Positions 22,033 to 33,784 are shown, counted from the stretch's first letter. The stretch is 64,000 bases of DNA from Gnetum montanum (GCA_015680685.1 MNCI01004661.1:789065-853064), one strand, 5' to 3'. Notes: generated by a model from the sequence alone, not told the origin. Program-made: numbers and translations.

Positions 22033-24160
22033 ATGTCTTCTTCTAACAAGAGCAACTCACCACCTAGGGACAATACAAAGAATTGTCGGAAATCAAAAAC
22101 ACATAACCTAAATCCGCCAAGTCCTCAACAATACCAGTAGCCTATACTCATCCTGATGAGTATATTCCAAACTTTACCTTTATCCTCCATCAAGACGAAT
22201 TGCTACGCTGGAGGGATTTGCAAGGTAACATCGTGTTACCTCCAGATCGGGCTATCCCAAACATGCTTCTCCGTGCTTTGGCATAGATTGGCATGACAGA
22301 ATTATATGCTGAATATGTTGTAGTAGATTTTGACTCAAGGGATTATTATCCCATAGAAGCACAACATATAAGGGACTCAAGGCAGGAGAGCCAACATACC
22401 CTGTTCAAGGAAAAAGGCCAGCATGTCCTTAGCGAAATAAGAGATGGTGAAACACTCATAATGAGTTCTCTATCAAATGATGTTTCCCCTCCTAACTATG
22501 GTGAGGAGGTTGGGTATCAGAACTTACGATCAACGATACATAACCTTGGTTCTGATCCTCGTGAACACCAACTATTCACAAAGGGAACAACAACTCATAA
22601 TAAGGATGGGCACTTAGATCGTCACCACGATCAAGGCCGAAGCAATCAAAGAGAAGGCAAGAAACATCATCATGGTGATGGTTCTCCTTCTTCTTCTCCT
22701 TCATCTCATCACTCATCCTCTCCTTCCACCTCTAGGTGCAATAATCACGAGCACAATGGTGAGGATAGAGGTAGGAAAAATGAGAGACCTCGGTGAGAAA
22801 GTCAAAAGAGAGGATAAGGGCATGAACGAAGGGAAAGTAGGGAACAATGAAGACATCACAGGCATCATGAAAGAGATAATCATGAAGAGCCCCTACTTGC
22901 AACCTGAAGTATGCTCAATATAACAGAGGCAGTAAGAGTTCCAACAAGGCATTTAAGAGATAGCAGGATCAAACGTCTAGACATGAATAGTATCCCACGT
23001 TTCAAAGGGGGATACAACTCAGATCTGCAACATCATTTACAGGCATTCCATGATGCCTGCGCCTTGCAAAACATAGAGAATGAGTGGCAAAAACTTAAGT
23101 TGTTTCCAACAACACTCATTAAATAAGCAGAGAGTTGGTACTAATCCTTAGAACTAGAAACCATCAGGAGGTGAAGTACAATGCTAGAACTCCTCAACGA
23201 TAAGTATCAAACGTACTCCAGAGTGTCTAATTTGCGTAAGCAGATCCAAGACTGGAAACAAGGTAATCACGAACCCTTGGATGCTACCATGGCCCGCTAC
23301 TACACATTGTTACATCATTGCCTGAGCCATGGATACGCTCAACGGGATCAACTTCACCGCATCGTGGATGGGCTAAGACATGAGACGAGGAGAACCCTTG
23401 GGACTTATGCCCAAGGGAGACTATCAGAACTTAGAGCCCATGAAGTTCATCGCTTGTTGGAACAAGTAGCAAAAGAAGAAGGTGAACTACAAAAAAGGGA
23501 AAGTGTGGAAGAATACAACTGTGATCCCTCCCTTCAAAAGAAGGGAGTGAAATTTTTTGATGAGGAGGATGAATCACCACTCAAAGAGTTGGTGAACAGA
23601 AAAACCTTGCTGATCCAAAAATTAACAACAGAAGTATTGGCTAAGATGGACCAATTTTTGGATTCCTTAGGTTCCAGACTTGAAACAATCTTGAAAAATG
23701 TAGAAGAGTCTAAGGAGGAATGAAGTAGTGACAAAGATAAGACAAAGCGAAGAGATTCAGGCCCTGCACATAACAAGGGTAAGGGGAAAATTACTATCTC
23801 TAATGAAGTTGTGGATTCAGACATAGACAATAACAGTGGATGTGAGATCTTCCATTATGATCATCCCAAGGGATGTTGTCCAATCATCTCGCATTTATAA
23901 GAGTCTGGGGTGTATGCACTTAATCCAAGACTTAACCAACGACAAACACCCCGAAGGTTACCTTATCCTCAAGGTAACCCAAGATAGTTCCACCAATCAT
24001 TAATGTACTATCCAAGTGGAACTCCACCACAACCCATCGGACAACATCAGCAGTGGCAATACCCACAATCATGGGGGATGCCACTGCCAACACAACAGTA
24101 CCCTTACTGGTAGCCAAACCCATATGGATATTATGTACAACAACTGATTTCTCCAAGTGA
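22033..24160 (+). pseudogene. gag of element B
   Basis: ATG at 22033 (MSSSNKSNSPP). The N-terminal part shares the YAHPDEYI...DFTFILHQDE...LRW block, with frame changes, with G and F, so B, F and G form a subfamily apart from A and C. A Ser/His-rich low-complexity stretch is at about 22600-22740. The core reads RFKGGYNSDLQHHLQAFHDA, LLNDKYQTYSRVSNLRKQIQ and YAQGRLSELRAHEVHRLLEQ (22990-23470). A C-x6-HPKG-x-C-x4-H motif is at about 23840-23900. A Pro/Gln/Tyr-rich tail runs to about 24330. Stops are mainly TAG, TAA and TGA at scattered sites. Confidence 0.75.
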
Positions 24161-24164
24161 CTCT

Positions 24165-25172
24165 ATGAGTCACACAACTCTCCAACGTTACTACCAAGTT
24201 CGAGAGTACTTTAGGAGGACTCCTTCTCCTCCGAGAGGCATCCCACATACTCACCATCCTCCAGCTCCATCCGCACCTCTTTCACCTATAGTTCCCATAA
24301 CACCTCTTGCTCCAAAAATGCAAGGGGAACTCCCTACTCAACCACAGCAACGTAACACTGCGAGAGCTGTAAATATTCAACCTACTACTGGTTCTGACAA
24401 CTGTAAAAAGAAAAGACCTTTCTTCAAAACCAAAAGCTTAGACAAACTCTTACAACAACAAGCGGTTGAATCTAGGTACACTCCTCCACCATCTAACACT
24501 TTGGAGCACCCTTCAGTCCAACAGAGTTGTACGCATACGGTTATGTTAATGCATACTGTAACTGATTGGATCAAGGTAGGCCACCCTCACAGGAAACTAT
24601 CTGACCCTAGGAGTCCCTTAATCTATTTACAAATCACTGGGAATGAACCACATAAGGCTCTTCTTGACTCAGGTTCCGGATTCAACCTAATTTCACAAGA
24701 GATGTATCAAGCCTGGAACCTACCCCAACTTAAGAAGAGTAATATCCAACTAGAGCTAGCAGACTAGTCCATCACCATTCCCTTGGGATTGGTGGAGGAC
24801 ATTGTTTCCACTATGTGTGGTTGGTCCTACCTAGCTGACTTCCTGGTGATAGAAGTTAACAGCAACAACGGGGACTTCCCAATTATAATGGAAAGGTCAT
24901 GGTTAAGTATAGTAGATGCGTACCTAGGGATTCGTGATCTTTCCTTAGAAATTTCTAAGATAAAAATTTATGGAAAGATCGAGAAGAGGAAAGTTCCATG
25001 CATCACATACAATGATTCATCGGGTGATGACATGGAGGAAATGCCTCCATGTAGCAGGTGTGCTCTTGAAATTTTGAAACAAAGATGCTTGTATGTAGCA
25101 ACCACACAACAAGTAGTAGACACCCTGTGGTTGACAGCTACTCAAAAGAGCAAACAAATATGCATGGAATGA
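24165..25172 (+). pseudogene. Aspartic protease of element B with gag tail
   Basis: An open stretch to 24767, a stop at 24766-24768, then open again to 25172. The segment reads SPLIYLQITGNEPHKALLDSGSGFNLI, quoted here in parts: SPLIYLQITG, then HKALLDSGSGFNLI. LLDSGS is the D-S/T-G active site. Then IPLGLVEDI, FLVIEV and FPIIMERSWL, the latter replacing the usual 'ILGRPFL'. After 25172 the RT that follows in element G is absent. Active-site residues look intact. Confidence 0.7.
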
Positions 25173-25330
25173 ACTGAGAAGACAAACCATGCCAACAACA
25201 AAGGCATAGACACATTGGAATATGAGTGTCACCAACTTTCACCCCTTAATCTAAGAACATCAATTGGGAGGTGTTGGGCACTTCTATGAAATTCAAATAG
25301 ACATTCATTATTTTGGATCTCTCCCTTGCA

Positions 25331-25349
25331 ATTCAGTCATGGGGGAGAT
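25331..25349 (+). promoter_or_regulatory. Internal polypurine tract 1 of element B
   Basis: ATTCAGTCATGGGGGAGAT. A near-identical tract (ACTCAGTCATGGGGGAGAT) occurs at 44085-44103 in element D. Confidence 0.45.
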
Positions 25350-25389
25350 GGCCACCTATGCTAATCATATGGGGTCCCTCAGTTCTTTT

Positions 25390-25615
25390 TAAGCTTTTGT
25401 TTTACACATTTTTTTTATGCATTTTTTTACAATGTTTTTGTTTTACAAGTTTTTTTCTTACACATTTTTGTTTTACATGTTTTTGTCTTACACGTTTTTG
25501 TTTTACAATTTTTTTCACTTTTCTTGTTTTTGTTTTACAACTTTCTTAAACTTTTCTTGGTTTTGTTTTACAACTTTCTTTAACTTTTCTTATTTTTGTT
25601 TTACAACATCGTTAT
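25390..25615 (+). repeat. T-rich tandem repeat in element B
   Basis: Units of about 20 bases, TTTTTGTTTTACA(C/A), are followed by three units of about 33 bases of the form TTTTGTTTTACAACTTTCTT. Open frames through it (Phe/Cys-rich) are products of the repeat. Confidence 0.8.
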
Positions 25616-25624
25616 ACTTTTCCA

Positions 25625-25642
25625 TTGTGTGTGTGTGTGTGT

Positions 25643-25673
<31 letters not shown>
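25625..25673. repeat. GT microsatellite
   Basis: About 24 GT units with one interruption (GTGGGTGT). Confidence 0.95.
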
Positions 25674-26859
25674 ATCCACCCTATATGTTTGCCACCCAAT
25701 AAGTGTTTTTTATGATGGTATGAACTATTTTCATCTTGATTGCTAATGTTTGGTTCTTACCTTTAAGTCACAATGTTGATACTAAGGTATGTTTCTTTTG
25801 ATATGGCAGGCAATGAGTTCACTTCATCCATCCATCCACCAATTTCTATGGTCTCTCTTGGCTTGGAAATGTACAGTCTCCTTCATAATAAGAACCTTAA
25901 CGAATCGGTGAATGGGCACTTCTCAAACTAAGGAAGGAGTCAAGGTTTGAAAAGGGAGTGACTTCAAGGAAACTTGATGCTTTTGTGTTGGCCATTCTCT
26001 TGGGTGCTTGGATGTTTTCTTCTTTGGTTTTCTCGCCGTTCTAATGCTACCCAATTATCGGAAGCTGAGACAATAAAAATAACAAAGTCTTTGCATGGTG
26101 TGGTTCTCATGCATAAAAACACAAAACACAAACAAAAAAAAGGAAAAAAAAAAGCAAAGTGAGAATTCAAAGCACACCCCTTAGACAAAATAATTCCTTG
26201 GGCTACAAGCACTGGTTATGGAACTAAAAAATGTTCCCTCTAACTAAGGCCCTTCTTGCTTCCCATTGTCTCCTTGTTTCGTTAGAATGGTGGTGACTTT
26301 TGAAGGTGCATTCTTGTTACTTCAAGAGGATGGATTGGCTGAATGCATTGATGCGAAGTCACTAGATGTGGTTGGTTTGAGGTTAGAGTTGGAATGAGAT
26401 TTGCCAAGTCCCATTAATCATAAAACACACAAGGGGTTGTACACCACCTTATTCTTGGGATTCCATTCCATTCTCTTCTCTCCATCCTTCTCTCCATTGT
26501 TCACCTCATTGCTGGTTGTATCATTAGTGTATATTTTGGTGGATACATTGTTTTCTTTTTGGTAAATTCTTGCGGTTAAGACTTTAACTCTTATTCAAAA
26601 TGACATTCCCAAAGCCTACAGACTCTTTGAATGTGGCTTTATCAGGGCATTAAGGGTATGAGCCTACTTTTGGGAGGACCCACTGACATTCTTGTTTGGT
26701 GCACTAGTTAAATTATTTTCCCTAACAATTTTTCAATTAATTTTATTTTGTTCATTTCCATCTTGACATCCATTTCATCAATTCCATAGTTTTCCCTTTT
26801 TATCTATCTTTCTTATTCCTTTTCTTTCTCCATTCTAATTCTACTGAAGGTTCGCGATT

Positions 26860-26872
26860 AGTCATGGGGGTA
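26860..26872 (+). promoter_or_regulatory. Internal polypurine tract 2 of element B
   Basis: AGTCATGGGGGTA, preceded by CTACTGAAGGT exactly as before the D tract at 45711. Confidence 0.45.
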
Positions 26873-27427
26873 CGGGGCCCGATTTTTTCAATTTTCTCCT
26901 AGCCTTGATTTTTTTCAATTTTTTCCTAACCCCTACATCTTCAGAAGTCATTATTAATACATCCCCAAATCCACAATTAGCCATACCACAACCTAGCCAA
27001 TGGACCTACACCGAAGCAAGGTATTAATTACATGATGATTCATTTACCCTTGCTAATATATGATTGTGTTGTGTGTGCAAATGGTGATCATACAACAATG
27101 GATTAGATCTGGAGCAAACACTTGGAATGGAGCCAAGCTGGAAGCAGCTATGCAAGGAGTAAGATTGATGGCACACTTACTGATGGACAACGAAAGGCGC
27201 AATCTTGGTGTTGGCAACAGCAACACTTCTTTCTATCTTCTCTCTTAGCTGCCAACTAAGGCCTGATGTCAATGTAATAAGGTGTTCACCCTTGTTGTCA
27301 TGAACACTTGTTTTGTCAAGTCTTGTAATGATGATCCATTCACATGTCATCCCATTAGTTCCATTCACCTCAATAATCCCATACCTTCCCAATATTTTTT
27401 AACGAACTTGAGGATGAGTTTTCATTT

Positions 27428-27440
27428 AGTCATGGGGGTA
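27428..27440 (+). promoter_or_regulatory. Polypurine tract of element B
   Basis: AGTCATGGGGGTA immediately before the 3' LTR; same as in A and C. Confidence 0.7.
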
Positions 27441-28350
27441 TGATGAGACGTGTGATATCGTGGCTGCAGTGATATCGCATCCCATGCAATATCGTGTACA
27501 TGATATCGCATTGTCCCTTGTGATATCGCGTACGTGATATCACAGTGTGCCGTCATATCTATAAATAAGAGGCAGCTCTCTCTTGTTTCCTCATCCTGGG
27601 CTAGAAGTAGGGAAACTCTGGTAGATTGATCACTCCAGAGATAGAATATTTTCCATGTGCCCATAGTAGGAGTCCTAAAGTGAACGGATCTTTATTCGAG
27701 CAACATTGTACTTGAACACAAGTTATGTACGACAATAAAGACGAACTTCCTAGATGAACCTTGCAGTGCATGAAATAGGATTTTATTTAATGTTATTTAT
27801 TTCTTTCTCTCTCACCCTTATCTCCTAGTAATGTGGAATGAGTACGCCTTGATTACGAGTATTTAAGGATGTGTACAGATAATCAATGCTCATCGCACTT
27901 AGGCTAGATTAGATTCTCTCAATCCTTTCCTCCTAGTTAAGTGCCTTAGTACGACCACTTTGAGCATGTGTGTTATGTGTGGTGATCCCAGCAATGATTA
28001 GCATTTGGTAGCCTTGGTTGCATCGGTTCAGGGTGCGTATGGTAAGTGGGAAAAGATGCTGACGCTAGGTAATTTAGACTTAGTTCATTAGTTAGAGTTA
28101 GTAATTAGTTTCTCAACCCTTCACCTTGTTAGCATAGGAGACATAAAACATAAAAGACTATAAAAATCATATACCTCAGACTTACTTAACCATACACTGT
28201 GACAACTATAAGTAAGTATGGGAAGACAACAAATGATTAACCCTAAGTGTTCCATGGGGCATGTAGGCACTTAGTCTGCGGAGTGTGATTGGATCACGCG
28301 TGCTATGCTCATATTCATATGGTTGAGTGTAGGGGTACCGCCACTCATCA
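27441..28350 (+). repeat. 3' LTR of element B
   Basis: 910 bp, sister of 20997-21893. The GATATC region (27450-27545) holds six units against four to five in the 5' LTR. The remaining U3, TATA (CTATAAATAAG, 27559-27569), R and U5 align closely. Ends CACTCATCA at 28350. Confidence 0.88.
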
Positions 28351-28355
28351 CTTTC

Positions 28356-28608
28356 CCTCTTATCTTAGATAATATTACTTTCCATTGCCTTTAGGAGTAG
28401 CATTAGATTAGAAACCCATCATACACCTCACTCTAGACTAAACCATATGTGACAAACCTAATACTAGTCCATGTGGGAAGACAGCGAACTACGACGTAAG
28501 GATAACTGTCTAGATACCACAACTAGCTCGTCTATGGAGTTCGACTGGATCATGCGTGAAATGCTTGTATTCATATGGCTGAGTGTAGGGGTACCTCACC
28601 ACTCATCA
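28356..28608 (+). repeat. 3' LTR of element A, right part
   Basis: Continues the 20465-20996 piece after element B. It aligns with 14966-15217 and ends ACTCATCA. Flanked by TCCTC, the partner of CCCTC at 14390. Confidence 0.85.
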
Positions 28609-29916
28609 TCCTCCAAATACTTTTGAAAATATGAGATCCAAGAATGATAATAATATGAGAAGAAATAATTTAATTAGCGAAGTGGATACCTTTCCAAAAT
28701 GGCCTTGTTTGGGAAATACTTGTTGTAGCCTTAGTTGAAGGAGAGTTCCAATAATGTTAGAAGAATTTGAATGCTAAAACAACCACTCTATCACCAAAGT
28801 AAGTCATTATTTGAAATAATTTGAAAGACCCAAAGCATCATTTTTCTTAGAGAAAGTAACAATATCCTAAGCAACTTGATGGAAACCTTTTTGAGAATCT
28901 TTAGAAGACTACATGAAATCTCAAAATAATTATTTCAATCTCTAATAAGTAGGTTAAGAGGGAGTTGAGCATGAAGATTAACATGAGTAGAAGCATAAAT
29001 ACATTTGCAAACTAGGTATTTGCCTCCAAGAGTAAGGGGTTTCTAAATTTAGAAGCATGAAGGGTTACTAATTGGAGATATGAGTAAGATCCCTAGACTT
29101 TGGTAAAAGTCAAATTATTTAATGATTTAATTTTAACCTCAAAGTACTAGCATGGATGGCCTCAATAATAGCCTGAAAGAGATCATTATCGATAAGATCC
29201 CAATGATTCCAAAAAAAGTTAATTAGAAAACCATCATAACTAGAATAAGATAATTAACAGTAGCTACTTTAAAAGAAGAAATATCCATAGGGGTAGTAGT
29301 AAATAAATTTTCAAAATGATTTCTAAGGTAGGAAAGAAGCATGCTATGGCTAGTGATGATGATACCATTAGTTGAAATTTTGCCTAAATAATGCAAAGGA
29401 GATGAACTATTAAGATATTTGAAAAATTCCTTACAATGTTCATCTTGAATTTTTAACTAAGGAAGCATACTTTTGGTTCAGGAAAATTGTGCCCTGTAAA
29501 CATCCCACTATTGAAAAATTGATTGCCCTCTAGTCAAATCCTCATGAACTTGTGAGTTGAAATGATCTTGAACCAACTAATATGAAAGTTGTTCAATAAT
29601 AAATTAAATTTTTTTGTACTCTTTTCTAGCACAAGAGACCACTTTCTTACAATGATATCAAGCAAAAATTGGCACTTTACAAATAGAATGATGTCACCAT
29701 TGAATTCAACCCACATGACTTAAGGGTCATTGTTTAGCATTCCAAAGGTTTGAGAGAATTTGTTGAGTACTAGGAGATAAGAAGAAATTTCTCTATAATC
29801 AAAAAATATGGAAATTATATTTAAGATAATTGTCATTAATATGAGTTGACATTGTGATGAATAATTGATCTAATAGAATTACATGTTTATTAGCAGTAGC
29901 AATAGAAGTATCCTAC
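28609..29916 (-). pseudogene. LINE ORF2: reverse transcriptase part
   Basis: Read on -, the segment shows a LINE linker and RT N-terminus: KKFNLLLNNFH at about 29610, FEKLFTT-like text, then FFWNHWDLI-DNDLFQAI near 29190-29215 (plant LINE pattern 'FFK-xWDxI-xxDLxxAI'). Then LLPKSRDLTHISN near 29080-29110 (pattern 'LIPKxxxxxxxxNYRPI'). The 'RGLRQGDPLSPYLF' region near 28650-28700 is barely recognisable. The fragment is bounded by element C at 29917 and by element A at 28608. Many stops. It would have copied LINE RNA by target-primed reverse transcription. Confidence 0.6.
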
Positions 29917-30768
29917 TGATGAGCATCGAGGTACCTTTACACTCAACCATACGAATACGAGTGTGTACGCATGATCTGGTCGAACTCCACAGATGGACTA
30001 GTTGTGGCACCTAGATAGTTATATGTTGATCATAGTTTGATATCTTCCCACTTAGACTAGTATTTGCTTTGTCACATATGATTTAGTCCAGAGTGAGGTG
30101 TATGATGTGGTTTCTAACACTATGCTACTCGTAGAGATAATGAGAAATAACTTGATTAAACTAATAAGCAATATGAAGTAAAATCTAAGCTAGCCTAAGT
30201 GCGATGAGCATCCATCCTTAATCATCCATATGCATCTTGGACCTCATGTACTACCTCTGGGATTACCAAGTGCACTTACTCAAGTACTAATAGATACACT
30301 ACTAGGTCACCAAGTAGTTACACTTAAATGTTCATGATTAAGACGTAATCATTCTACATTAACAACAAGAATAGTAAATAATGATAAATAAATATTAACT
30401 AAGAAAATAACAAATAATAATTAACAATTAAACAATTTAAAGCTAAGTGAATGCTACAATGATGAAGTAATCCCAATCTTTATTGTCGGTTGTGTGCATG
30501 TCCAAGTACGTCACACTCAAACAAAGGTTTCATACAATTACAAACATCACACTGTAGGCATGCACTTGGGAAAGAACTGAAAAATGACAAAAAGACTTTG
30601 ACTCTAAATACTTACCAACTGACTTCCTTCCTATGCACTTGAATGCTATATTTATAGGCCTACATAGGAATCACGATATCATGTATTCTATATTGTTATC
30701 TAAGCTACGATATCATGTACCTGATATCGAGGATTCAATATCAGGGCCTGGCAAATCATGATTCATCA
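29917..30768 (-). repeat. 3' LTR of element C
   Basis: 852 bp, TGATGA...TCATCA on either strand. Near its right end (30670-30755) are GATATC/GATATCG units and a TATA box (TATAAATATAG on -, around 30648-30660). Differs from the sister LTR by roughly 15-20% in the stretches compared. Confidence 0.85.
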
Positions 30769-30785
30769 TACCCCCATGACTAAAT
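30769..30785 (-). promoter_or_regulatory. Polypurine tract of element C
   Basis: On - ATTTAGTCATGGGGGTA directly before the 3' LTR, as in A and B. Confidence 0.7.
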
Positions 30786-30957
30786 AACGAATCATCCTTG
30801 AGTCAAATAATCAAAATGAGAATGAGTTCATTTGACTACATAATGGATAGGTACGGGATTATTGACTAACTATGAATCACTTCATGCCATAGTGTGGAAT
30901 TAAACAAAATAAAATTGGGACACTAACATAGAGTATGAAAGACAAAATTATTGGAAC

Positions 30958-33784
30958 TCATGTCGTTCCTAGCGGTGGTGACTCCTCCATGGACCTCTTC
31001 CATTTAGCTTGTGCTCCAGGCTTTGGAAATGGATGTCTCTAAAGGAGCACCTAAAGTTTTTCCTCTTTGGTTTTGGGATCATGTGTCGTCCTACTGATGT
31101 TCCAATATTTGATGGAGTCAGCACCTCCCATGGGCACAATAGTTACAGAAACATTTTATTGGCTTTAATGTACCAAGCTGCAAATAATCATTGTTCCTCC
31201 TCGTAGACTCTAGCTTTGTTTCTACATTCTTGGTAATTCATGAGTCATTAAGCCAAATTTTCCATGACATATTTTTGCCCTTGGTAGTTGGTCTTGACCA
31301 CCTCTAACTCAAAATCTACTATCTCTAATTTTTGTAGTGTCTTTTTATGTTTTGCAAATTCTACTTTATACTTGGCATAGGTGGCTACTACCTACTTCTC
31401 CAATTCTATCCTCGAGCATCCTACTGTCAACATGATCAAGTTGGCATACTGTAGGTTTTCCAACTCTATGTACTCAATGAGATCTTGTATCTACAAGTCC
31501 CAAATCTTTAGTTCTGCTTGGTGGATGAAGGAATAAGTATCCAATATGGCTCACCAGTCAATGTTCTGGGCACTGAGAGTGTTGATATGGGCTTTGGCCA
31601 TATGGATTTCTTTCTCAATGATCTACTTGTACATCCCCACCTGATCTTGAAAATTCTTCTTTAGCTTCTCATATCACTTAGCCTCATTCTGCCATGTGCT
31701 TATTTCAATAGCCATCTTCTGATAGATCGTGTGTACCTCCTTCATTGGGATCATTCTATTTTCTCTAGCTAAGCGATCCCTGTCTTGGTTGATCCTTATT
31801 AATTTTTCTTACATTTGTTGGAAATTCTCATTGAGAACATTCTTTTATTTTTATATTATGGTCAATCAAATATTTTCAGTGACAAGGTGTTTATTTTCTT
31901 CTTGTAAGGCCTTGAGTGCTTTGGCATGTGCAAACGTTTGAGCTTGTGCCTTTGAAGCATCCCAATCAACGTTCTCTTTTTCCCCTGCCACCCTTTTATT
32001 CTCTTCTAATAATTTATTTAGCTACTCTTTCCAAAATGACTCTAGTTGGTCTGCTAGGATGAATTGGGATGGATCCTGCTATGTAGCTTGTAGGGCGACG
32101 AACTTCTCTTGGAGTCTTTTCAACTCATCCTCTGCATGTTTGGCCCTAACCACCACCATGACCAACTTTCCTTTTGTGGAGATGAGATTTGATTGTGTTC
32201 TTGTGATATCTTGAGATATGTCAAACAAGGATGTCATCACTTGTCCTATTTGCAGTGACTAATCCAAAACATCCTCATGATCTACAAGAGTCATTGAGGG
32301 ACTGGCTAAGGTTTGAGCATTGCATGCTCTTGTGAAATCTATTGGTGGCACAACAAGAACATTGAATGATTCTTTGATGTGATATATGACCACTTTTTCT
32401 GCTCCTACTACATATTGGTGTTGCATAACCACTGCTGTGGTGCCTTCACTAGTTTCTAATTACACTTGAAAGGACATAGTATTTCTAGAGATCTGTTGTG
32501 ACCAATGTGATTCCCCTCCTCCTGTTTGAATAGAAACCTTTCCCCGTGTGTGATTAATTGAGACCATGGGTTGTATGGCATCATCGATGACCTTGAAGAG
32601 ATTAGCCTCATCATGACTTCCCTAACTGACCGATTCAGTGATGGCCCGAAGATGGCTTATCGATGGTAAATAATCTTGTGATGACAATGGTGGCTGTTCT
32701 TGCTAGCCTATGGTTTGTGTGTTGGGCCCTGCTTCTTGTTGTTGATTGGGCCTTGTGTCTGGAAGTTAGCTAGGCCTATTTATTTGATATGTAGTGAGAC
32801 TAACTGTTTGCTCTTTTTTAGGCTTCATTGTCTCACCAGAATCTTTCCTTGGTGCTAGTGGCTTCAGAAATTTGGCATATGAGGCATTTTGAGCCCTTTT
32901 GGAGATGTCATTGGTGTACCCTAGAATTCTAGCATGCTGGCATAGCTTCTTGATGAGACAGGGGAAAGGCAATGCAAGCTTCCCTATCTTACGTTCTTCA
33001 AACTACCTTAATATTTCTGTGAGGTATGGATGGGGTAGGATGGCATCAACCTTGCCCATTAGGCTTGCACTTCCTCTAGCCACATAGGTGGAAATTCTAT
33101 TTAATCCTTTTGTTGAAAAGAGATGATAGGTGCTAATTTTGAAATTGATTCTCTCTTCAAGTATTAGCTCTCCGTATGTTTCATCCTCCTTGCCGTATGT
33201 TCTTTTTAATCATATTTTTCATGCATCAGCACCAAAGTAAGTGGACAAGTGAGCAACCTTGGACCTTGTATTTGAAATGTTCAAAACTTTTGAAATGGCC
33301 TTACTAGAAAAATTGACTAAGATCCCACCAATATCAATAGTGGTTCCTTCTTCCTTATTATGCCAAAATTGGTACGTCTCCCCCAAATACCATTCATCAC
33401 TCTCTGAGAGAATAGGTCATAGTGGAGACCCTTTGAGTTCATCTCTAACCGACTTAGGGAAAAATTTGGTAAAGGGTCCAAAATTGAGTTCTGCGATCAT
33501 TGCAACTAATGTGGACCCTTCTTGAATTACCTGAACACATTCTGGAGACAACATGAGATGTTGTTCCTATTCAGGTANCATGAGGTGTTGTCCCTGTTTA
33601 GGTGCTCCACCATCTGCTCCTTCAACATGTCTTGATTGCATAGTAACAGGAGACTCCTAATGGGTGCTGAATGATTGTGCCTCCTATTTTGTGCATTCCT
33701 CGAGAGATGCCTAGCCTCTACCTCTCCTTAGCCATTTGGATGCACCCTGAGAGGGTCCTCCTTGTTGTCCTTGTTTGGGACCAT
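30958..33784 (-). pseudogene. ORF3 of element C: Transposase_32-like domain plus coiled coil
   Basis: The ATG at 33782-33784 directly follows an acceptor-like ATTACAG; the end is a TGA at 30958-30960. About 940 codons with stops and a net frameshift. N-terminal third: ELNFGPFTKFFP, DEWYLGETYQFWHNKEEG and VNFSSKAISKVLN. Later, PYLTEILRYF and LAFPCLIKKLCQHARI near 32900-33010 match the 'FPxLIxxLCxxAGV' end of plant Transposase_32 domains. The middle and C-terminal parts (about 31200-32300) are Gln/Glu/Lys-rich and coiled-coil-like. Element D keeps a homologous block (C: HEDVLD...IGQVMTSLFDI; D: HKDVLERLVEIGQLLLEILD). Role unknown. It occupies the env position of Athila-type elements, but I see no clear signal peptide or membrane anchor. 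It is the longest copy of this frame in the window. Confidence 0.65.

Larger units (their letters stand above)
25173..27427 (+). other. Non-coding internal region of element B
   Basis: Landmarks: a TCATGGGGG tract at 25337-25345, a T-rich tandem repeat (25390-25615), a GT microsatellite (25625-25673), sequence aligned with element D (CTTTGCATGGTGTGGTT at about 26089), a GGGAGGACCCACTGAC block at 26671-26686 and a second TCATGGGGGTA tract at 26862-26872. The short open stretch at 27060-27248 resembles neither ORF3 nor pol. No TATATATATG box is present here. Confidence 0.55.
20997..28350 (+). mobile_element. Element B: Athila-like, gag-protease only, inside the 3' LTR of A
   Basis: LTRs 20997-21893 and 27441-28350; perfect duplication CTTTC (20992-20996 and 28351-28355). 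The A LTR resumes at 28356 with CCTCTTATC, as in its sister at 14966. The order is LTR, primer site, gag, protease, about 2.3 kb non-coding, polypurine tract, LTR. No RT or integrase motif and no ORF3 are seen, so it is non-autonomous. Below the TATA box the LTR pair differs by only a few percent by eye, which fits its being younger than A. Confidence 0.9.
14395..28608 (+). mobile_element. Element A: Athila-like, gag plus ORF3, no pol, split by element B
   Basis: 5' LTR 14395-15217; 3' LTR in two pieces, 20465-20996 and 28356-28608, separated by element B. The target duplication CCCTC (14390-14394) / TCCTC (28609-28613) has one mismatch. Inside: primer site, a long gag (15359-17635), about 1.9 kb of non-coding sequence, ORF3 (19514-20281) and a polypurine tract. 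No protease, RT, RNase H or integrase motif is present. It is therefore a non-autonomous derivative that would need pol from a relative such as element G. Confidence 0.85.

Noticed and set aside
25313-25674. Phe/Cys-rich open frames that look membrane-like
   Set aside because: They are translations of the T-rich tandem repeat and the GT microsatellite.
14395-28608. Endogenous pararetrovirus (caulimovirid)
   Set aside because: LTRs, target duplications and tRNA-Asp-like primer sites are present, and there is no movement-protein motif. These are LTR retrotransposons.
30958-33784. ORF3 of C as a true env (fusion) glycoprotein
   Set aside because: No signal peptide, fusion or transmembrane segment is evident. 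The match is to a plant Transposase_32-like domain with a coiled-coil tail.
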